Counted from the stretch's first letter, positions 1 through 9,610 are shown. The stretch is DNA of 64,000 nt from DAOTXL01 sp034435455 (GCA_034435455.1 DAOTXL010000025.1:1-64000); one strand, 5' to 3'. Notes: a model not told the origin generated them from the sequence alone. Numbers and translations: made by a program.

Positions 1-58
1 TCTCATAAACCAAAAGGTCCAACTCTGTGGGTTCCCGATAGTAATTCTCTCTCAACAT
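1..58 (-). CDS. 5' end of a gene running off the left edge (unknown product)
   Basis: An ATG at 58 on the minus strand opens a 19-codon frame that stays open to the window edge and begins MLRENYYREPTELDLLVYE. A TGG-TATAAT extended -10 box lies about 30 bases upstream. No convincing Shine-Dalgarno is visible (GGAAG is the closest). The fragment is too short to assign a family. Its support is the promoter placement and the open frame. Confidence 0.35.
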   Translation of the reverse strand, partial: MLRENYYREPTELDLLVYE

Positions 59-87
59 AGCTGCTTGACTTCCAGGAAGGATGACTT

Positions 88-116
88 ATTATACCATGAC
101 CGCCATACCTTGCCTA
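88..116 (-). promoter_or_regulatory. Extended -10 promoter reading left
   Basis: TATAAT at 88-93 is preceded (minus strand) by TGG at 94-96, with a weak TAGGCA at 111-116 as -35 and a 17-bp spacer. Transcription would start near 81, upstream of the ATG at 58. Confidence 0.5.
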
Positions 117-118
117 CT

Positions 119-177
119 TCTTAAGCACCCTCCTCCGCCGGGGAGAGGGGAAGGGGGTTAGGGGGATGGGGTGAGGT
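119..177. repeat. G-rich dispersed repeat, copy 1
   Basis: The stretch contains ggggagagggg followed by a run ending ggatggggtgagg. Similar purine-rich strings recur at about 22690-22738 and 22768-22800. It lies in the intergenic gap before the histidine kinase. It looks like a degenerate dispersed element and not coding sequence. Confidence 0.4.
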
Positions 178-228
178 CTACCAAGGTCGAGGGAAAGGGG
201 TGCTTCTGAAGATTGACGGCGTTGCATT

Positions 229-257
229 TTGACAGGCGTTGCCGACTGTGTTATAGT
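229..257 (+). promoter_or_regulatory. Sigma-70 type promoter of the sensor kinase
   Basis: A perfect TTGACA (229-234) is separated by exactly 17 bp from TATAGT (252-257), with a TGT extension at 249-251. The predicted start near 264 gives a leader of about 77 nt before the ATG at 341. Confidence 0.8.
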
Positions 258-340
258 CATTCCGGCTACCCATCGAGCGGCAGGGCAACCGTAACACAGC
301 CGCCAGGCTGTTTGGGCAGACACACAGGGATCACAGACCG

Positions 341-2374
341 ATGAAGCGCATGATTTCCGGACTATTGGGTGGACGGCTACAGGCCGTGTTGGTCGCGTCG
401 TTTTCCCTGATCGCGGCACTGACGGTGGGGCTGAACGCCATCGCCGTCTCGCAGGTGATCCGGGACTACCTGGAGACCGCGGAAGCGGATCTGGTGGCCC
501 GCGACATGAACCTGGCCCAGGCCTTTTACCGGCTCAAGCTGGACGAAGTTGCGGCCATCAGCTACCGCCTGGCCCTGGACCCGTGGGTGAACCAGAACCT
601 GTCGGGAGCGGTCCAGGGCCGGCCGGAAGCCCTGAAACTGATTGACCAGCAGATCACCAACAAGATCACCGTCCTGGCCCTGGGAGGCACCCACCTGATC
701 GCCATCCTCGATGCGCAGGGGGACCTTCTGGTCGGTCGGGTGGTGTCGGCCGACAACCGGATGCAGCCGATGCTCTCCGGCGGCAACCTGGGCCACCTGC
801 CCATCGTCGAGGAGGTGCTGTCCGGCGGGAAAGCGCAGTCGGCTACCGAGGTCATCCCCGCCGAATTCCTGCAGCAGGTGGGGCTCGACCGACAGGCTGC
901 CATCCCCCTGTTGGATACCCCCAGGGCTGCACCCGCCCCCTTTGACGCGCGCGAAGGCACGGCCGGCCTGGCGTTGACGGGCGTCCATCCTCTGGTCGGG
1001 GAAAGCGGCCAGGTGGTGGGGGCGGTGCTGTCGGCCCATCTGCTCAACAACGACTTTGCCCTGGTGGACCGCATCAAAGAGGTGGCCGGGGTGGATACGG
1101 TGACCGTTTTCTTTGGGGACCTGCGGGTTTCGACCAATGTGATGACCGAACGGGGAGAGCGAGCCGTGGGCACCCGCATATCCCAGGATGTGTACGAGCG
1201 GGTGCTGCGGCAGGGGCTCGACTATGTGGGGCGAGCTTACGTGGTCAACGAGTGGTTCATCACCCGCTACGAACCGCTCCGCGATCACACCGGGCAGGCG
1301 GTGGGCAGCCTGTACGTCGGCGCCCGCGAGTCGGCCTTCCAGGCGCTGGTGCACAACATCACCCGCCGGGTGACGCTCATCGCCCTGGTGTCGGTGGTGC
1401 TGGCCGGCATCTTGGCCATGCCGATTGCCCGCGCCATCGTGCGGCCCATCGTCGAGCTGGTCGAGGCTAACCGCCGTGTCGCCCACGGCGACCTGGCGGT
1501 CCGCGTGCAGCCGTATGGCCGCGGCGAGTTGGCCATCCTGGGCCGCGCCTTCAACGGCATGGTCGAGGCGCTGCAAGAGGCTCAACAGAGGTTGATGCGC
1601 GCTTTTGACAACATGGCCGAGACGCTGAAGGAGACCCAGCAGGAGCTGCTCCACAAGGAAAAACTGGCCTCGATGGGGCAGCTTGCCGCCGGTGTGGCCC
1701 ACGAACTCAACAACCCGCTGGGCACCATCCTGCTCTACTCCAACATCGTCCACAAAGAGCTGCCCGCCGAAGACCCGCACCGGGAAGACCTGCAGATGGT
1801 CATCGGCGAAACCGAGCGGTGCAAAGCGATCGTCCGCAACCTCCTCGACTTTGCCCGACAGAACGAGGTACTGGCCCAGCCGACCGACCTGAATGACCTG
1901 CTGCGGAAACTGGCCGACGAGCAGCAAAGGCAGCCCGGCTTGGGGAAGGTCCGGGTGGTGCTGGAGCTGGACCCGGAGCTGCCGCACATCCAGGCCGATC
2001 CACTGCAACTCCGTCAGGTGTTTATCAACCTGATCAACAACGCCGTCGAAGCCATGGAGCCCAAAGGGGGCGGGACCTTGACCATCGCCACGCGCCTGGC
2101 GCCGTTGGACCAGGGGGTGCGGGTCTCCATCGCCGACACCGGCATCGGCATTTCAGAGGAAAACCGGGCCAGGCTGTTCACCCCCTTTTTCACCACCAAA
2201 CCGGTCGGCAAGGGGACCGGCCTGGGGCTGGCCATCGTCTACGGCATCGTCAAGATGCACCGTGGCCAGATCCAGGTGCAAAGTGAGGAGGGGAAAGGCA
2301 CGACGGTGACGATCACTCTGCCCCTGAGACTGTCCACCCCGACCGGGCGCACCGGGGCCCTGAGCGCGATCTGA
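341..2374 (+). CDS. Membrane sensor histidine kinase with cache-type sensor domain
   Basis: Residues about 13-35 form a first membrane helix. About 300 extracytoplasmic residues follow, of the single-cache type (TVFFGDLRVSTNV, then a conserved GSLYVGARES strand), and then a second helix near 345-365. A HAMP linker (ARAIVRPIVELVEA) leads to the HisKA box with phospho-acceptor His454 in GVAHELNNPLG. The ATPase domain has an N box (NLINNAVEAM), G1 DTGIGIS near 599 and G2 GKGTGLGLAIV near 623. The protein should autophosphorylate in response to an external ligand, but no response regulator is adjacent, so its partner lies elsewhere. The gene has its own TTGACA/TATAGT promoter. The ligand is unknown. 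Confidence 0.95.
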   Translation: MKRMISGLLGGRLQAVLVASFSLIAALTVGLNAIAVSQVIRDYLETAEADLVARDMNLAQAFYRLKLDEVAAISYRLALDPWVNQNLSGAVQGRPEALKLIDQQITNKITVLALGGTHLIAILDAQGDLLVGRVVSADNRMQPMLSGGNLGHLPIVEEVLSGGKAQSATEVIPAEFLQQVGLDRQAAIPLLDTPRAAPAPFDAREGTAGLALTGVHPLVGESGQVVGAVLSAHLLNNDFALVDRIKEVAGVDTVTVFFGDLRVSTNVMTERGERAVGTRISQDVYERVLRQGLDYVGRAYVVNEWFITRYEPLRDHTGQAVGSLYVGARESAFQALVHNITRRVTLIALVSVVLAGILAMPIARAIVRPIVELVEANRRVAHGDLAVRVQPYGRGELAILGRAFNGMVEALQEAQQRLMRAFDNMAETLKETQQELLHKEKLASMGQLAAGVAHELNNPLGTILLYSNIVHKELPAEDPHREDLQMVIGETERCKAIVRNLLDFARQNEVLAQPTDLNDLLRKLADEQQRQPGLGKVRVVLELDPELPHIQADPLQLRQVFINLINNAVEAMEPKGGGTLTIATRLAPLDQGVRVSIADTGIGISEENRARLFTPFFTTKPVGKGTGLGLAIVYGIVKMHRGQIQVQSEEGKGTTVTITLPLRLSTPTGRTGALSAI

Positions 2375-2438
2375 CCAGGGCGGAACCACACTGCGCACAG
2401 GCCGGCCCGTGGCCCTCCCCCGACGAGATGGGTGAAAC

Positions 2439-2466
2439 TTGTCAACCGCCCGCTCTGTGATATAAT
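2439..2466 (+). promoter_or_regulatory. Promoter of the secreted repeat protein
   Basis: TTGTCA (2439-2444), a 16-bp spacer ending in TGA, and a perfect TATAAT (2461-2466) lie upstream of the ATG at 2509, which has the ribosome site AAAGGGGG. Confidence 0.75.
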
Positions 2467-2508
2467 CTGTCTGCTCTCCAACAGGCGCAAAAAGAAAGGG
2501 GGAAAAAA

Positions 2509-5500
2509 ATGAAAAAAGGGATTTTTCGCTTTTGGGCTGTTGTAACTCTGGTTCTGACCCTGGGAGCTGCTCCCCCAGCCCTGCTTGCCGATTCTCCCTC
2601 TACCCCGACCCCGGTCCAGGGCCCCTTTGTCGGCCAGCCGGTGACGCCCGTCGTTTGGAACGGCGATCTGCGCGACCTGCCGCAGCTTGAAGGCGGGGAG
2701 GGGGCACCGCGCGAGGTGCCCTCGCCCCGCTTGCCCGGCAAGGGCCAGCCGCCTGCGCCCGCCGACTGGACCGACCCGCTGGCCCAGACCTGGGCGGGGG
2801 TGGGCCAGATGCCGGCGCCTATCATGAACTTCCCCGGCCTCAACCGGAACCAGGCCGGGGGCTGGATCCCCCCGGACACCAACGGCGACGTCGGCCCCAG
2901 CTACTACCTGCAGGCCGTCAACGTCGCCTTTGGCATCTACGACAAAGCGACCGGCCAGCAACTGGTGGCCATGACCTTCGATCAACTTTTCGACGGCACC
3001 GGCACACCCTGTGACAACCAAAACCGGGGCGACATCATCGGCCTGTACGACCCCCTGGCCGACCGCTGGTTGCTCACCGATTTTTCCCTGCCCAGCACCG
3101 GCCCGGTCTACCAGTGCATCGCCATCTCCCAGACCGGGGACCCGATTGCCGGCGGCTGGTATTTTTATGCCCTGGTGGTTGACGATGACGGCAGCCCGTG
3201 GCACGACTATCCCAAATTCGGCGTGTGGCCGGATGCCTACTACATGTCGGCCAATATGTTCGACCCCTGGTCGGGGGCCTGGGTGTGGGCCCTGGACCGC
3301 GCCGCCATGCTCAACGGCCTGCCGATGAACTGGGTGCGTTTTGAGACCGGCCTCTACTATGCCAGCCTGCTGCCTTCCAACCTGCGGGGCGCCCTGCCTC
3401 CGGCCGGCTCGCCCAATTACTTTGCCTCCATTGACACGCCGAATACGCTGCACCTGTGGGAGTTCCATGTGGACTGGGCCAACCCCGGCAATTCGACCTT
3501 TACCGGTCCCACCGACATCACCGTCGCCGATTTCCAGATGATGCCCTGGACCTCCATCCCCCAGGCAGACACTTCCCAACTGCTCGACAGCCTGGGCGAC
3601 CGGCTGATGTTTGCCCTCCAGTACCGCAACCTGGGCGACCACGAGGCGCTATGGGTCAACCACACCGTCCTCAGCGGCGGAGTGGCCGGCGTGCGCTGGT
3701 ACGAAGTCCGTGACCCCGGCGGCACCCCCTTCATCTACCAGCAGGGCACCTACCAGCCCGACGGCCTCTACCGCTGGATGGGCAGTGTGGCCGCCGATCA
3801 GGATGGCAACCTGGCCGTAGGCTATAGCGTCTCCAGCGCCGACATGCACCCTGCCATCCGCTATGCCGGGCGGCTGAATGGAGAAACGCTCAACACCCTG
3901 CCCCAGGGTGAAACCTCCCTCATCGAAGGCACCGGCTCGCAGACCAGCTCCAACCGCTGGGGCGACTATAGCATGATGACGGTGGACCCGGTGGACGACT
4001 GCACCTTCTGGTACACCCAGGAATATTACGAAACGAACGGCGGCACCTGGCAAACCCGCATCGGCTCCTTCAAATTCCCCTCCTGCGGCCAGCCCAAGGG
4101 CTGGGTCGCCGGCCTCGTCTACGATGCCATCTCCCTGGCCCCGCTGCCCGACGCTCCGGTCGTCGCCCAGGGGGGAGGTACCACCTTCACCATCCAGACC
4201 GACGCCAACGGCGAGTACCTGATGATCCTGCCGGGCGGCACCTACACCCTCACCGCCGGGCCGCTGCTGCCCGGCTACCCGGAGCCGACGGTCATCACCG
4301 GCGTCGTCGTCTCCGCCGGCCTGACGATGACCGTGGACATCCCGCTGGAACCCAAGCCCGACCTGGTCGAAGGGGAGGCGACTGTGGACGATAGCGTCGC
4401 CGGCGGCAACGGCAACGGCTATCCTGAGCCGGGTGAGTCGGGCCTGCTGCTGTGGAACACGATCACCAACGATGGGCCGGTCGCCGCCACCGATGTCGGC
4501 GCTTACCTGACGGCCCTGACGCCGGGTGTGACGGTCCCGGTCGCCGATACCACCTATCCCGACATCGCCCCCGGCGCGACGGTGACCAACAACACCCCCT
4601 TTCTCTTTTCCATCGCGCCCACCCTTCCCTGCGGTACCCGTCTCGACTTCCGGGAGCTGCTGGTCACTGCCCAGGGCAATTACACGGTGGCCTTTAGCCT
4701 CAATGCCGGGGTACCGCTGCCGAGGGCCGCCCTGTTTGCCGACAACATGGAAAGCGGTCCCGGCAACTGGACCACCGGCGGCGCGAACAACTTTTGGGCG
4801 ATCACCACCGAGCAGGCCCACAGCCCCACCCACGCCTGGTCCGACAGCCCCTACAGCCAGTACCAGAACAACACCAATGCCTGGCTGCGGGCCCCTACCT
4901 TTGACTTTACCGGCTATGCCTATCCGGCGCTCAGCTTCTGGCACCGCTACAGCACAGAAGAGGGCTATGACTATGGCTACCTGGAATACTCCCTCGACGG
5001 CGGCGCCACCTGGACGATCCTGGATCAGTACGATGGCTCCCAGATGACCTGGGTCCAGGAAAGCTTTGACACCCCCTTCTTCGACGGCCAGACCGGCGCC
5101 ACCTTCCGCTTCCGGCTGACCTCCGATGGCGGGGTGACCGCCGACGGCTGGTACCTTGACGATGTGGAGCTGACCTACCAGCCGTTCCAGTGCGTGTATC
5201 TGCCGCCGGCCATGCCGGTCCCGGTCGCCCCGGCGGATGGAACGGTCACCACCGACCATGATGTGACCTTCACCTGGGAGCCGGGCCAGGGCGGCGGCGG
5301 TGTTCAGGGCTACAACCTGGAGCTGGACGGCGCCGTGTACACCACCACCGAGACGGCATTGCCCCTCACCCTCGACGCCGGCACCCATACCTGGCGGGTG
5401 CGGGCCTGGAACGCCGGTGGCTCGTCCGACTATACCGCTCCCTGGACGGTGACGGTGGTGGACCCGCCGGCCACGCCCACCCTGGTCGCCCCGCCGGATG

Positions 5501-6018
5501 GCACCCTCACCGCCACCCACGAGATCACCCTGACCTGGGAAGCGGGGACCGGCGGTTCGCCGGCCGATGGTTATAACCTGGAGCTGGACGGCGCAGTGTA
5601 CACCACAACCGAAACAGCCTGGACCGCAACCCTGGCCTCGGGCCTTCACACCTGGCGGGTGCGGGCCTTTAATCTGGCCGGCTACTCCGACTATAGCGCC
5701 GCCTGGACGGTGGAGGTCCTGGACCTGCCGGGCATCCCCATCCTCCTGGCCCCACCCGACGGCACCATCACCGGCACTCAGGAGATCACCTTCACCTGGC
5801 AGGCGGGCACGGGCGGCGCGCCCGACGGCTACAACCTGGAGCTGGATGGCGCTGTATACACCACCACCGGGACGGCGCTGCCCCTCACCCTCGACGCCGG
5901 CGCCCATCTCTGGCGGGTGCGGGCCTTCAACCGGGCCGGCTATTCCAACTATAGCAACACCTGGAGCGTGACCGTGGTATATCGCGTCTATCTGCCGCTG
6001 ATCGTGCGCGGCCAATAG
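2509..6018 (+). CDS. Large secreted multidomain protein with three C-terminal FN3-like repeats
   Basis: A signal peptide (KKG, then a hydrophobic core, then a PALLA cleavage region) is followed by a long region of unknown fold to about residue 520. Next comes a carboxypeptidase-regulatory-like domain (about 530-615) and a MAM/jelly-roll-type module at about 740-890 (ending GWYLDDVELTY). Three tandem repeats of about 88 residues follow, each containing NLELDGAVYTTT and TWRVRA or LWRVRA. The last residues are VYLPLIVRGQ, a tail resembling the YLPL-type ends I associate with secreted Chloroflexota proteins. The DNA of the repeats is nearly identical in its cores, which implies recent duplication. 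Catalytic motifs are not evident, so the likely role is surface or extracellular binding. Confidence 0.85.
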   Translation: MKKGIFRFWAVVTLVLTLGAAPPALLADSPSTPTPVQGPFVGQPVTPVVWNGDLRDLPQLEGGEGAPREVPSPRLPGKGQPPAPADWTDPLAQTWAGVGQMPAPIMNFPGLNRNQAGGWIPPDTNGDVGPSYYLQAVNVAFGIYDKATGQQLVAMTFDQLFDGTGTPCDNQNRGDIIGLYDPLADRWLLTDFSLPSTGPVYQCIAISQTGDPIAGGWYFYALVVDDDGSPWHDYPKFGVWPDAYYMSANMFDPWSGAWVWALDRAAMLNGLPMNWVRFETGLYYASLLPSNLRGALPPAGSPNYFASIDTPNTLHLWEFHVDWANPGNSTFTGPTDITVADFQMMPWTSIPQADTSQLLDSLGDRLMFALQYRNLGDHEALWVNHTVLSGGVAGVRWYEVRDPGGTPFIYQQGTYQPDGLYRWMGSVAADQDGNLAVGYSVSSADMHPAIRYAGRLNGETLNTLPQGETSLIEGTGSQTSSNRWGDYSMMTVDPVDDCTFWYTQEYYETNGGTWQTRIGSFKFPSCGQPKGWVAGLVYDAISLAPLPDAPVVAQGGGTTFTIQTDANGEYLMILPGGTYTLTAGPLLPGYPEPTVITGVVVSAGLTMTVDIPLEPKPDLVEGEATVDDSVAGGNGNGYPEPGESGLLLWNTITNDGPVAATDVGAYLTALTPGVTVPVADTTYPDIAPGATVTNNTPFLFSIAPTLPCGTRLDFRELLVTAQGNYTVAFSLNAGVPLPRAALFADNMESGPGNWTTGGANNFWAITTEQAHSPTHAWSDSPYSQYQNNTNAWLRAPTFDFTGYAYPALSFWHRYSTEEGYDYGYLEYSLDGGATWTILDQYDGSQMTWVQESFDTPFFDGQTGATFRFRLTSDGGVTADGWYLDDVELTYQPFQCVYLPPAMPVPVAPADGTVTTDHDVTFTWEPGQGGGGVQGYNLELDGAVYTTTETALPLTLDAGTHTWRVRAWNAGGSSDYTAPWTVTVVDPPATPTLVAPPDGTLTATHEITLTWEAGTGGSPADGYNLELDGAVYTTTETAWTATLASGLHTWRVRAFNLAGYSDYSAAWTVEVLDLPGIPILLAPPDGTITGTQEITFTWQAGTGGAPDGYNLELDGAVYTTTGTALPLTLDAGAHLWRVRAFNRAGYSNYSNTWSVTVVYRVYLPLIVRGQ

Positions 6019-6116
6019 GCCGACCCGGCGGGCAGGCTTCAGGTCAGGCGGTTATCTGGTGGGCGTGGAAGATCCCCAACCGCCGGACCACGCCCTGATC
6101 GTACAAGGAGAAAAAG

Positions 6117-7292
6117 ATGCTCGAACGGGCCAAGCGATTGCAAGACCAACTGGTCGCCTGGCGGCGGGATATTCACAGCCACCCCGAACTGGGCTTCCGC
6201 GAGACCCGCACCGCGGCCCTCGTCGCCAGCGTGCTAAACTCCCTGGGCTACCGGGTGCGGACCGGCGTGGGCCGTACCGGCGTGGTGGGGGAACGGGGGG
6301 CAGGCCCGCCCATCGTCGCTATCCGTGCCGACATGGATGCTCTGCCCATCCAGGAGGCCAACGAAGTGCCGTACGCCTCGACCGTGCCCGGCGTGATGCA
6401 CGCCTGCGGCCACGATGCCCATACGGCCATCGCCCTGGGCGTGGCCACGCTCCTGGCAGAGGAAACCTTCCCCGGCACCGTCCGCTTTCTCTTCCAGCCG
6501 GCAGAGGAGGTGGCCGACGAGGAGGGGCTCAGCGGCGCATCGCGGATGATCCAAGACGGGGCGATGGAAGGGGTAGAGGCCGTGCTGGGCCTGCACGTCA
6601 ACGTTATCAAGCCAACCGGCGACATCCTGATAGAGGCAGGGCCTGCTTCGGCCGGCGTGGACAGCTTTTCCCTTTCCATCAATGGCAAAGGGGGGCACGG
6701 CGCTTATCCCCACCGCAGCGTGGATCCCATCTATATCGCCGCGCACGTCATCCTGGCCCTGAACGGCATCGTCTCCCGCCGCCTGGACCCCTTCGACCCG
6801 GCGGTGATCAGCATCGGCGCGATCCGCGGCGGGACGGCGAGCAACGTCATCCCCGAGGAGGTCCATCTCTCCGGCACCATCCGCTACGAGACGGCAGAGG
6901 TGCAGCAGCTACTCCGCACCGAGATCGAGCGGGCGGTGGGGGTGACCCGGGCTTTGGGAGGAGACTATCAACTGACGTTTGAAACCGGCTACCCGCCGAT
7001 GATCAACGACGCCGGGATCGCCGCGCTGGTGCAGCAGGTTGCCACCGACCTGCTGGGGGCCGGGCACGTCAGGCCCCGCGACAAGGGGATGGGCGCCGAG
7101 GATTTTGGATACTTTTCGGCCCTGGCTCCCGGAGCGATGTTCGGCCTGGGCTGTCGGCCCGAAGGGGAGGTATGGCCGGGCCACAGCCCGCACTTTGACC
7201 TGGACGAGCGATGTCTGCCTGTCGGCACGGCGGTCCTGGCCGAAGCGGCCCTGCGGTTTTTACGCCACGGGGGAAAGGAGGGAAAGCTATGA
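6117..7292 (+). CDS. M20-family amidohydrolase (N-acyl amino acid hydrolase / IAA-Leu hydrolase type)
   Basis: This is a 391-residue zinc peptidase-like enzyme that removes an acyl group from amino acids. Metal-site motifs typical of M20D are visible: MHACGHDAH near 98-106, FQPAEEVADE near 126-135, and a C-terminal GAEDFGYF. The dimerisation domain contains SFSLSINGKGGHGAYPH. AAGGAGA precedes the ATG at a good spacing. The stop overlaps the start of the nitroreductase gene (ATGA), so the two are translationally coupled. The natural substrate cannot be read from sequence. Confidence 0.93.
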   Translation: MLERAKRLQDQLVAWRRDIHSHPELGFRETRTAALVASVLNSLGYRVRTGVGRTGVVGERGAGPPIVAIRADMDALPIQEANEVPYASTVPGVMHACGHDAHTAIALGVATLLAEETFPGTVRFLFQPAEEVADEEGLSGASRMIQDGAMEGVEAVLGLHVNVIKPTGDILIEAGPASAGVDSFSLSINGKGGHGAYPHRSVDPIYIAAHVILALNGIVSRRLDPFDPAVISIGAIRGGTASNVIPEEVHLSGTIRYETAEVQQLLRTEIERAVGVTRALGGDYQLTFETGYPPMINDAGIAALVQQVATDLLGAGHVRPRDKGMGAEDFGYFSALAPGAMFGLGCRPEGEVWPGHSPHFDLDERCLPVGTAVLAEAALRFLRHGGKEGKL

Positions 7293-7801
7293 GATTTATG
7301 GAACTGATCCAAAATCGGTACAGCGTGCGGGCCTACAAGCCCGACCCGGTGGAGGAAGAGAAGCTGCAGCAGGTGCTGGAAGCAGCGCGGCTGGCCCCCA
7401 CCGCGGCCAATCGGCAGCCGTTCCGGCTCATCGTCATTCCCACCGAGGGCCGCCAGGCCGAGTTGCAGCGCATCTATAACCGGGAGTGGTTCACCCAGGC
7501 GCCGCTGGTCCTCTGCATCTGCACCGTTGCCAACGAGGGGTGGGTGCGCATGGACGGCAAACCCTACGTGGATGTGGATGCCGCCATCGCCTTTGACCAC
7601 CTGGTCCTGGCCGCCACCGACCTGGGCCTGGGCACCTGCTGGATCGCCGCCTTTGACCCGGCGGTTGCCCGCCAGGTGCTGGCCCTGCCCGACGGGGTGG
7701 AGCCGATCGCCTTCACCCCGCTGGGCTACCCGGCCGACAGCCCCCGCCCCAAACGGCGCAAGGCTCTGTCGGACCTGGTGCGGTACGAGCGGTGGGGGTA
7801 A
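7289..7801 (+). CDS. Nitroreductase-family flavoprotein
   Basis: This 170-residue FMN-dependent oxidoreductase begins MRFMELIQNRYSVRAYK, the usual start of the family with its Arg-Ser-Val-Arg phosphate-binding strand. It continues with AARLAPTAANRQP and a C-terminal GYPADSPRPKRRK. I chose the ATG at 7289 because it overlaps the stop of the preceding gene as ATGA and has GGAAAGGAGGG upstream; a frame extension to 7211 would lie inside the neighbour. The substrate is unknown. Coupling to the amidohydrolase suggests a shared catabolic or detoxification step. Confidence 0.93.
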   Translation: MRFMELIQNRYSVRAYKPDPVEEEKLQQVLEAARLAPTAANRQPFRLIVIPTEGRQAELQRIYNREWFTQAPLVLCICTVANEGWVRMDGKPYVDVDAAIAFDHLVLAATDLGLGTCWIAAFDPAVARQVLALPDGVEPIAFTPLGYPADSPRPKRRKALSDLVRYERWG

Positions 7802-7836
7802 GGCGCAGCCGGGCATGCGTGGATGAGGAGAAAGGC

Positions 7837-8877
7837 GTGGTAAAACGCAGGCAGGTTCAGCGACATACACAGCGTCAGAAAACGGGGGCGCGACGGTCGG
7901 CAGAGCGACCCCCCTTGCCGCCTGGGGTCAAGATCGCCATCGTGCCCACCGTGGGCACCGACGGCCGCGTCCCCAAGGCAGCCCAGCCGCGGCCAACAGA
8001 GCTGATGTTCCTGCACATATGGGTGTTGACCCAGGAGCGGGAGTTCGACTCCGAAGAGGAGCTCCAGGCGTTCCTTTCGCCCTACATGAGCCCGGGGGAG
8101 AAACCGCAATTCCCGGAGCCGACCCAGCTCTGGCACAAGGCTCAGGACCTGGCTTACCAGGGGTGGGAGACAAAATCGGCCCAGAAGCGCCGCAAGATCG
8201 CCCAGCAGGTCCTGGAAATCTCGGCCGATGCCCCAGATGGCTACCTGTTGCTGGCCCACGACGCGGCTTCGTGGCAAGAAGCGGCCCAGCTCTGCACTCA
8301 GGCTGTGACGGCTGCCTGGCGGCTGATGGGTCCTGACCCCTTTGAGGCCTATGTCGGCGGTGGGTTCTGGGGAGCGGCCATTACTCGCCCGTACATGCGC
8401 GCCCGGCTGGCCCTGGGTTACGCCCTGTGGCGCCAGGGAGAGCGGGCTGAAGCTCAGGCTCACTTTCAGGAGTTACTGCGCCTGAACCCGGGCGATAACC
8501 AGGGGGTGCGCTACCTGCTGGTGGCGGTGCTGCTCGAGCAGGGTCAAGATGCAGAGGCGGAACGCCTCATGCGTCGCTATTCCGAGGATGCGTTCTGCTT
8601 TTGGGCCTATAACCGGGCGCTGGGGTACTTTCGGCAGCGGGGCGACCATCCTGCTGCCCGTCGGCAGTTGGAGCGCGCCAGGGCCCGCAATTCCTACGTG
8701 CCGGCCCTGTTGCTGAGCCTGCGGCCGATGCGTGTCGGAGAATTGGCGATCGTGGAACCGGGCGGGCTAAGCGAGGCCCAGGAATATAGGCAGCTCTACT
8801 ACGATGCGTGGGCCATGACCTCGGGCGCGTTGGAGTGGCTGAAGCAGGTAGCTGCTCCGTCGCCGAAAGGCGGGTGA
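7837..8877 (+). CDS. TPR-like helical protein, ST7-related
   Basis: Helical repeat protein of about 346 residues. The middle segment holds FWGAAITRPYMRARLALGYA, then EAQAHFQELLRLNPGDNQGVRY. This pattern (RPYMRAR, LNPxDNQGxRY) is one I associate with ST7/TPR-type proteins of unknown function. A GTG at 7837 follows GAGGAG at proper spacing and is preferred over an upstream GTG at 7792, which would overlap the nitroreductase end. The N-terminus is basic (KRRQVQRHTQRQK). It precedes the ABC exporter by four bases and probably belongs to the same transcript. Confidence 0.75.
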   Translation: MVKRRQVQRHTQRQKTGARRSAERPPLPPGVKIAIVPTVGTDGRVPKAAQPRPTELMFLHIWVLTQEREFDSEEELQAFLSPYMSPGEKPQFPEPTQLWHKAQDLAYQGWETKSAQKRRKIAQQVLEISADAPDGYLLLAHDAASWQEAAQLCTQAVTAAWRLMGPDPFEAYVGGGFWGAAITRPYMRARLALGYALWRQGERAEAQAHFQELLRLNPGDNQGVRYLLVAVLLEQGQDAEAERLMRRYSEDAFCFWAYNRALGYFRQRGDHPAARRQLERARARNSYVPALLLSLRPMRVGELAIVEPGGLSEAQEYRQLYYDAWAMTSGALEWLKQVAAPSPKGG

Positions 8878-8881
8878 GCCG

Positions 8882-9610
8882 ATGGAACCGGTTGTGCAGG
8901 CCATAGACCTGCACAAGCATTTTGGCCCCGTCCGCGCCGTGGATGGGCTGAGCCTGGCGGTGCGGCCTGGGGAGATCTATGGCCTGCTGGGCCCCAACGG
9001 GTCGGGCAAGACGACCCTGATCCGGCTACTGATCGGCCTGTTAAAGCCGACGTCGGGCCGCGTCAGCGTGCTGGGCCGGGCCATGCCCGATAAGGCGGTC
9101 CTGGCCCAGGTCGGCTATATGACCCAGGCCTGTGCTCTGTATGAAGAACTGACCGTCCGGGAAAATGTCGCCTTTTTTGCCGAGATGTGCGGCGGGGCCG
9201 GCCGGGGACGGGTGGACGAGATGGTGGCCCTGGTCGGCCTCCAGGAGCGGGCGAGCAGCCTGGTGCGCACCCTGTCGGGGGGCATGAAACAGCGCGTGTC
9301 CCTGGCCTGTGCCCTGGTGCATCGGCCCCGGCTCTTGCTGCTGGACGAGCCGACGGTGGGGGTCGACCCGCAACAGCGGGTCGCTTTCTGGAGCTATTTC
9401 CGCCGTCTGGCTGCTGAAGGGGTGGCGCTGGTCGTCTCCAGCCACGTCATGGACGAGGCCGAACGCTGTGACCGGCTGGGCTTTATGCGCCAGGGCCGGC
9501 TGCTGGCGGAGGGTTCGGCTGCCGGGCTGCGAAGCCGGGCCGGCACCGCCACACTGGAGGAGGCGTTTCTGCGCTTTGCCGAAGGAAATGCAGGAGGAGG
9601 GACGCTGTGA
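8882..9610 (+). CDS. ABC transporter ATP-binding protein (ABC-2 exporter, CcmA-like)
   Basis: This 242-residue ATPase carries Walker A GPNGSGKTT near 38-46, the Q-loop in YMTQA, the signature LSGGMKQR, Walker B LLLLDEPTVGVDP and the H-switch SSHVMDEAERC. It energises the membrane subunit encoded immediately downstream, whose GTG start overlaps this stop as GTGA. The substrate is unknown; drug or polymer export is typical of the ABC-2 class. Confidence 0.95.
   Translation: MEPVVQAIDLHKHFGPVRAVDGLSLAVRPGEIYGLLGPNGSGKTTLIRLLIGLLKPTSGRVSVLGRAMPDKAVLAQVGYMTQACALYEELTVRENVAFFAEMCGGAGRGRVDEMVALVGLQERASSLVRTLSGGMKQRVSLACALVHRPRLLLLDEPTVGVDPQQRVAFWSYFRRLAAEGVALVVSSHVMDEAERCDRLGFMRQGRLLAEGSAAGLRSRAGTATLEEAFLRFAEGNAGGGTL

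Noticed and set aside
377..2008. 543-residue open frame on the minus strand opposite the histidine kinase
   Set aside because: It is the complement of a clear kinase gene in a GC-rich genome, has no domain, and has no ribosome site; treated as a shadow.
3649..6015. 788-residue minus-strand frame opposite the secreted repeat protein
   Set aside because: It mirrors the Gly/Val/Ala-rich complement of the FN3-like repeats and shows no own motif.
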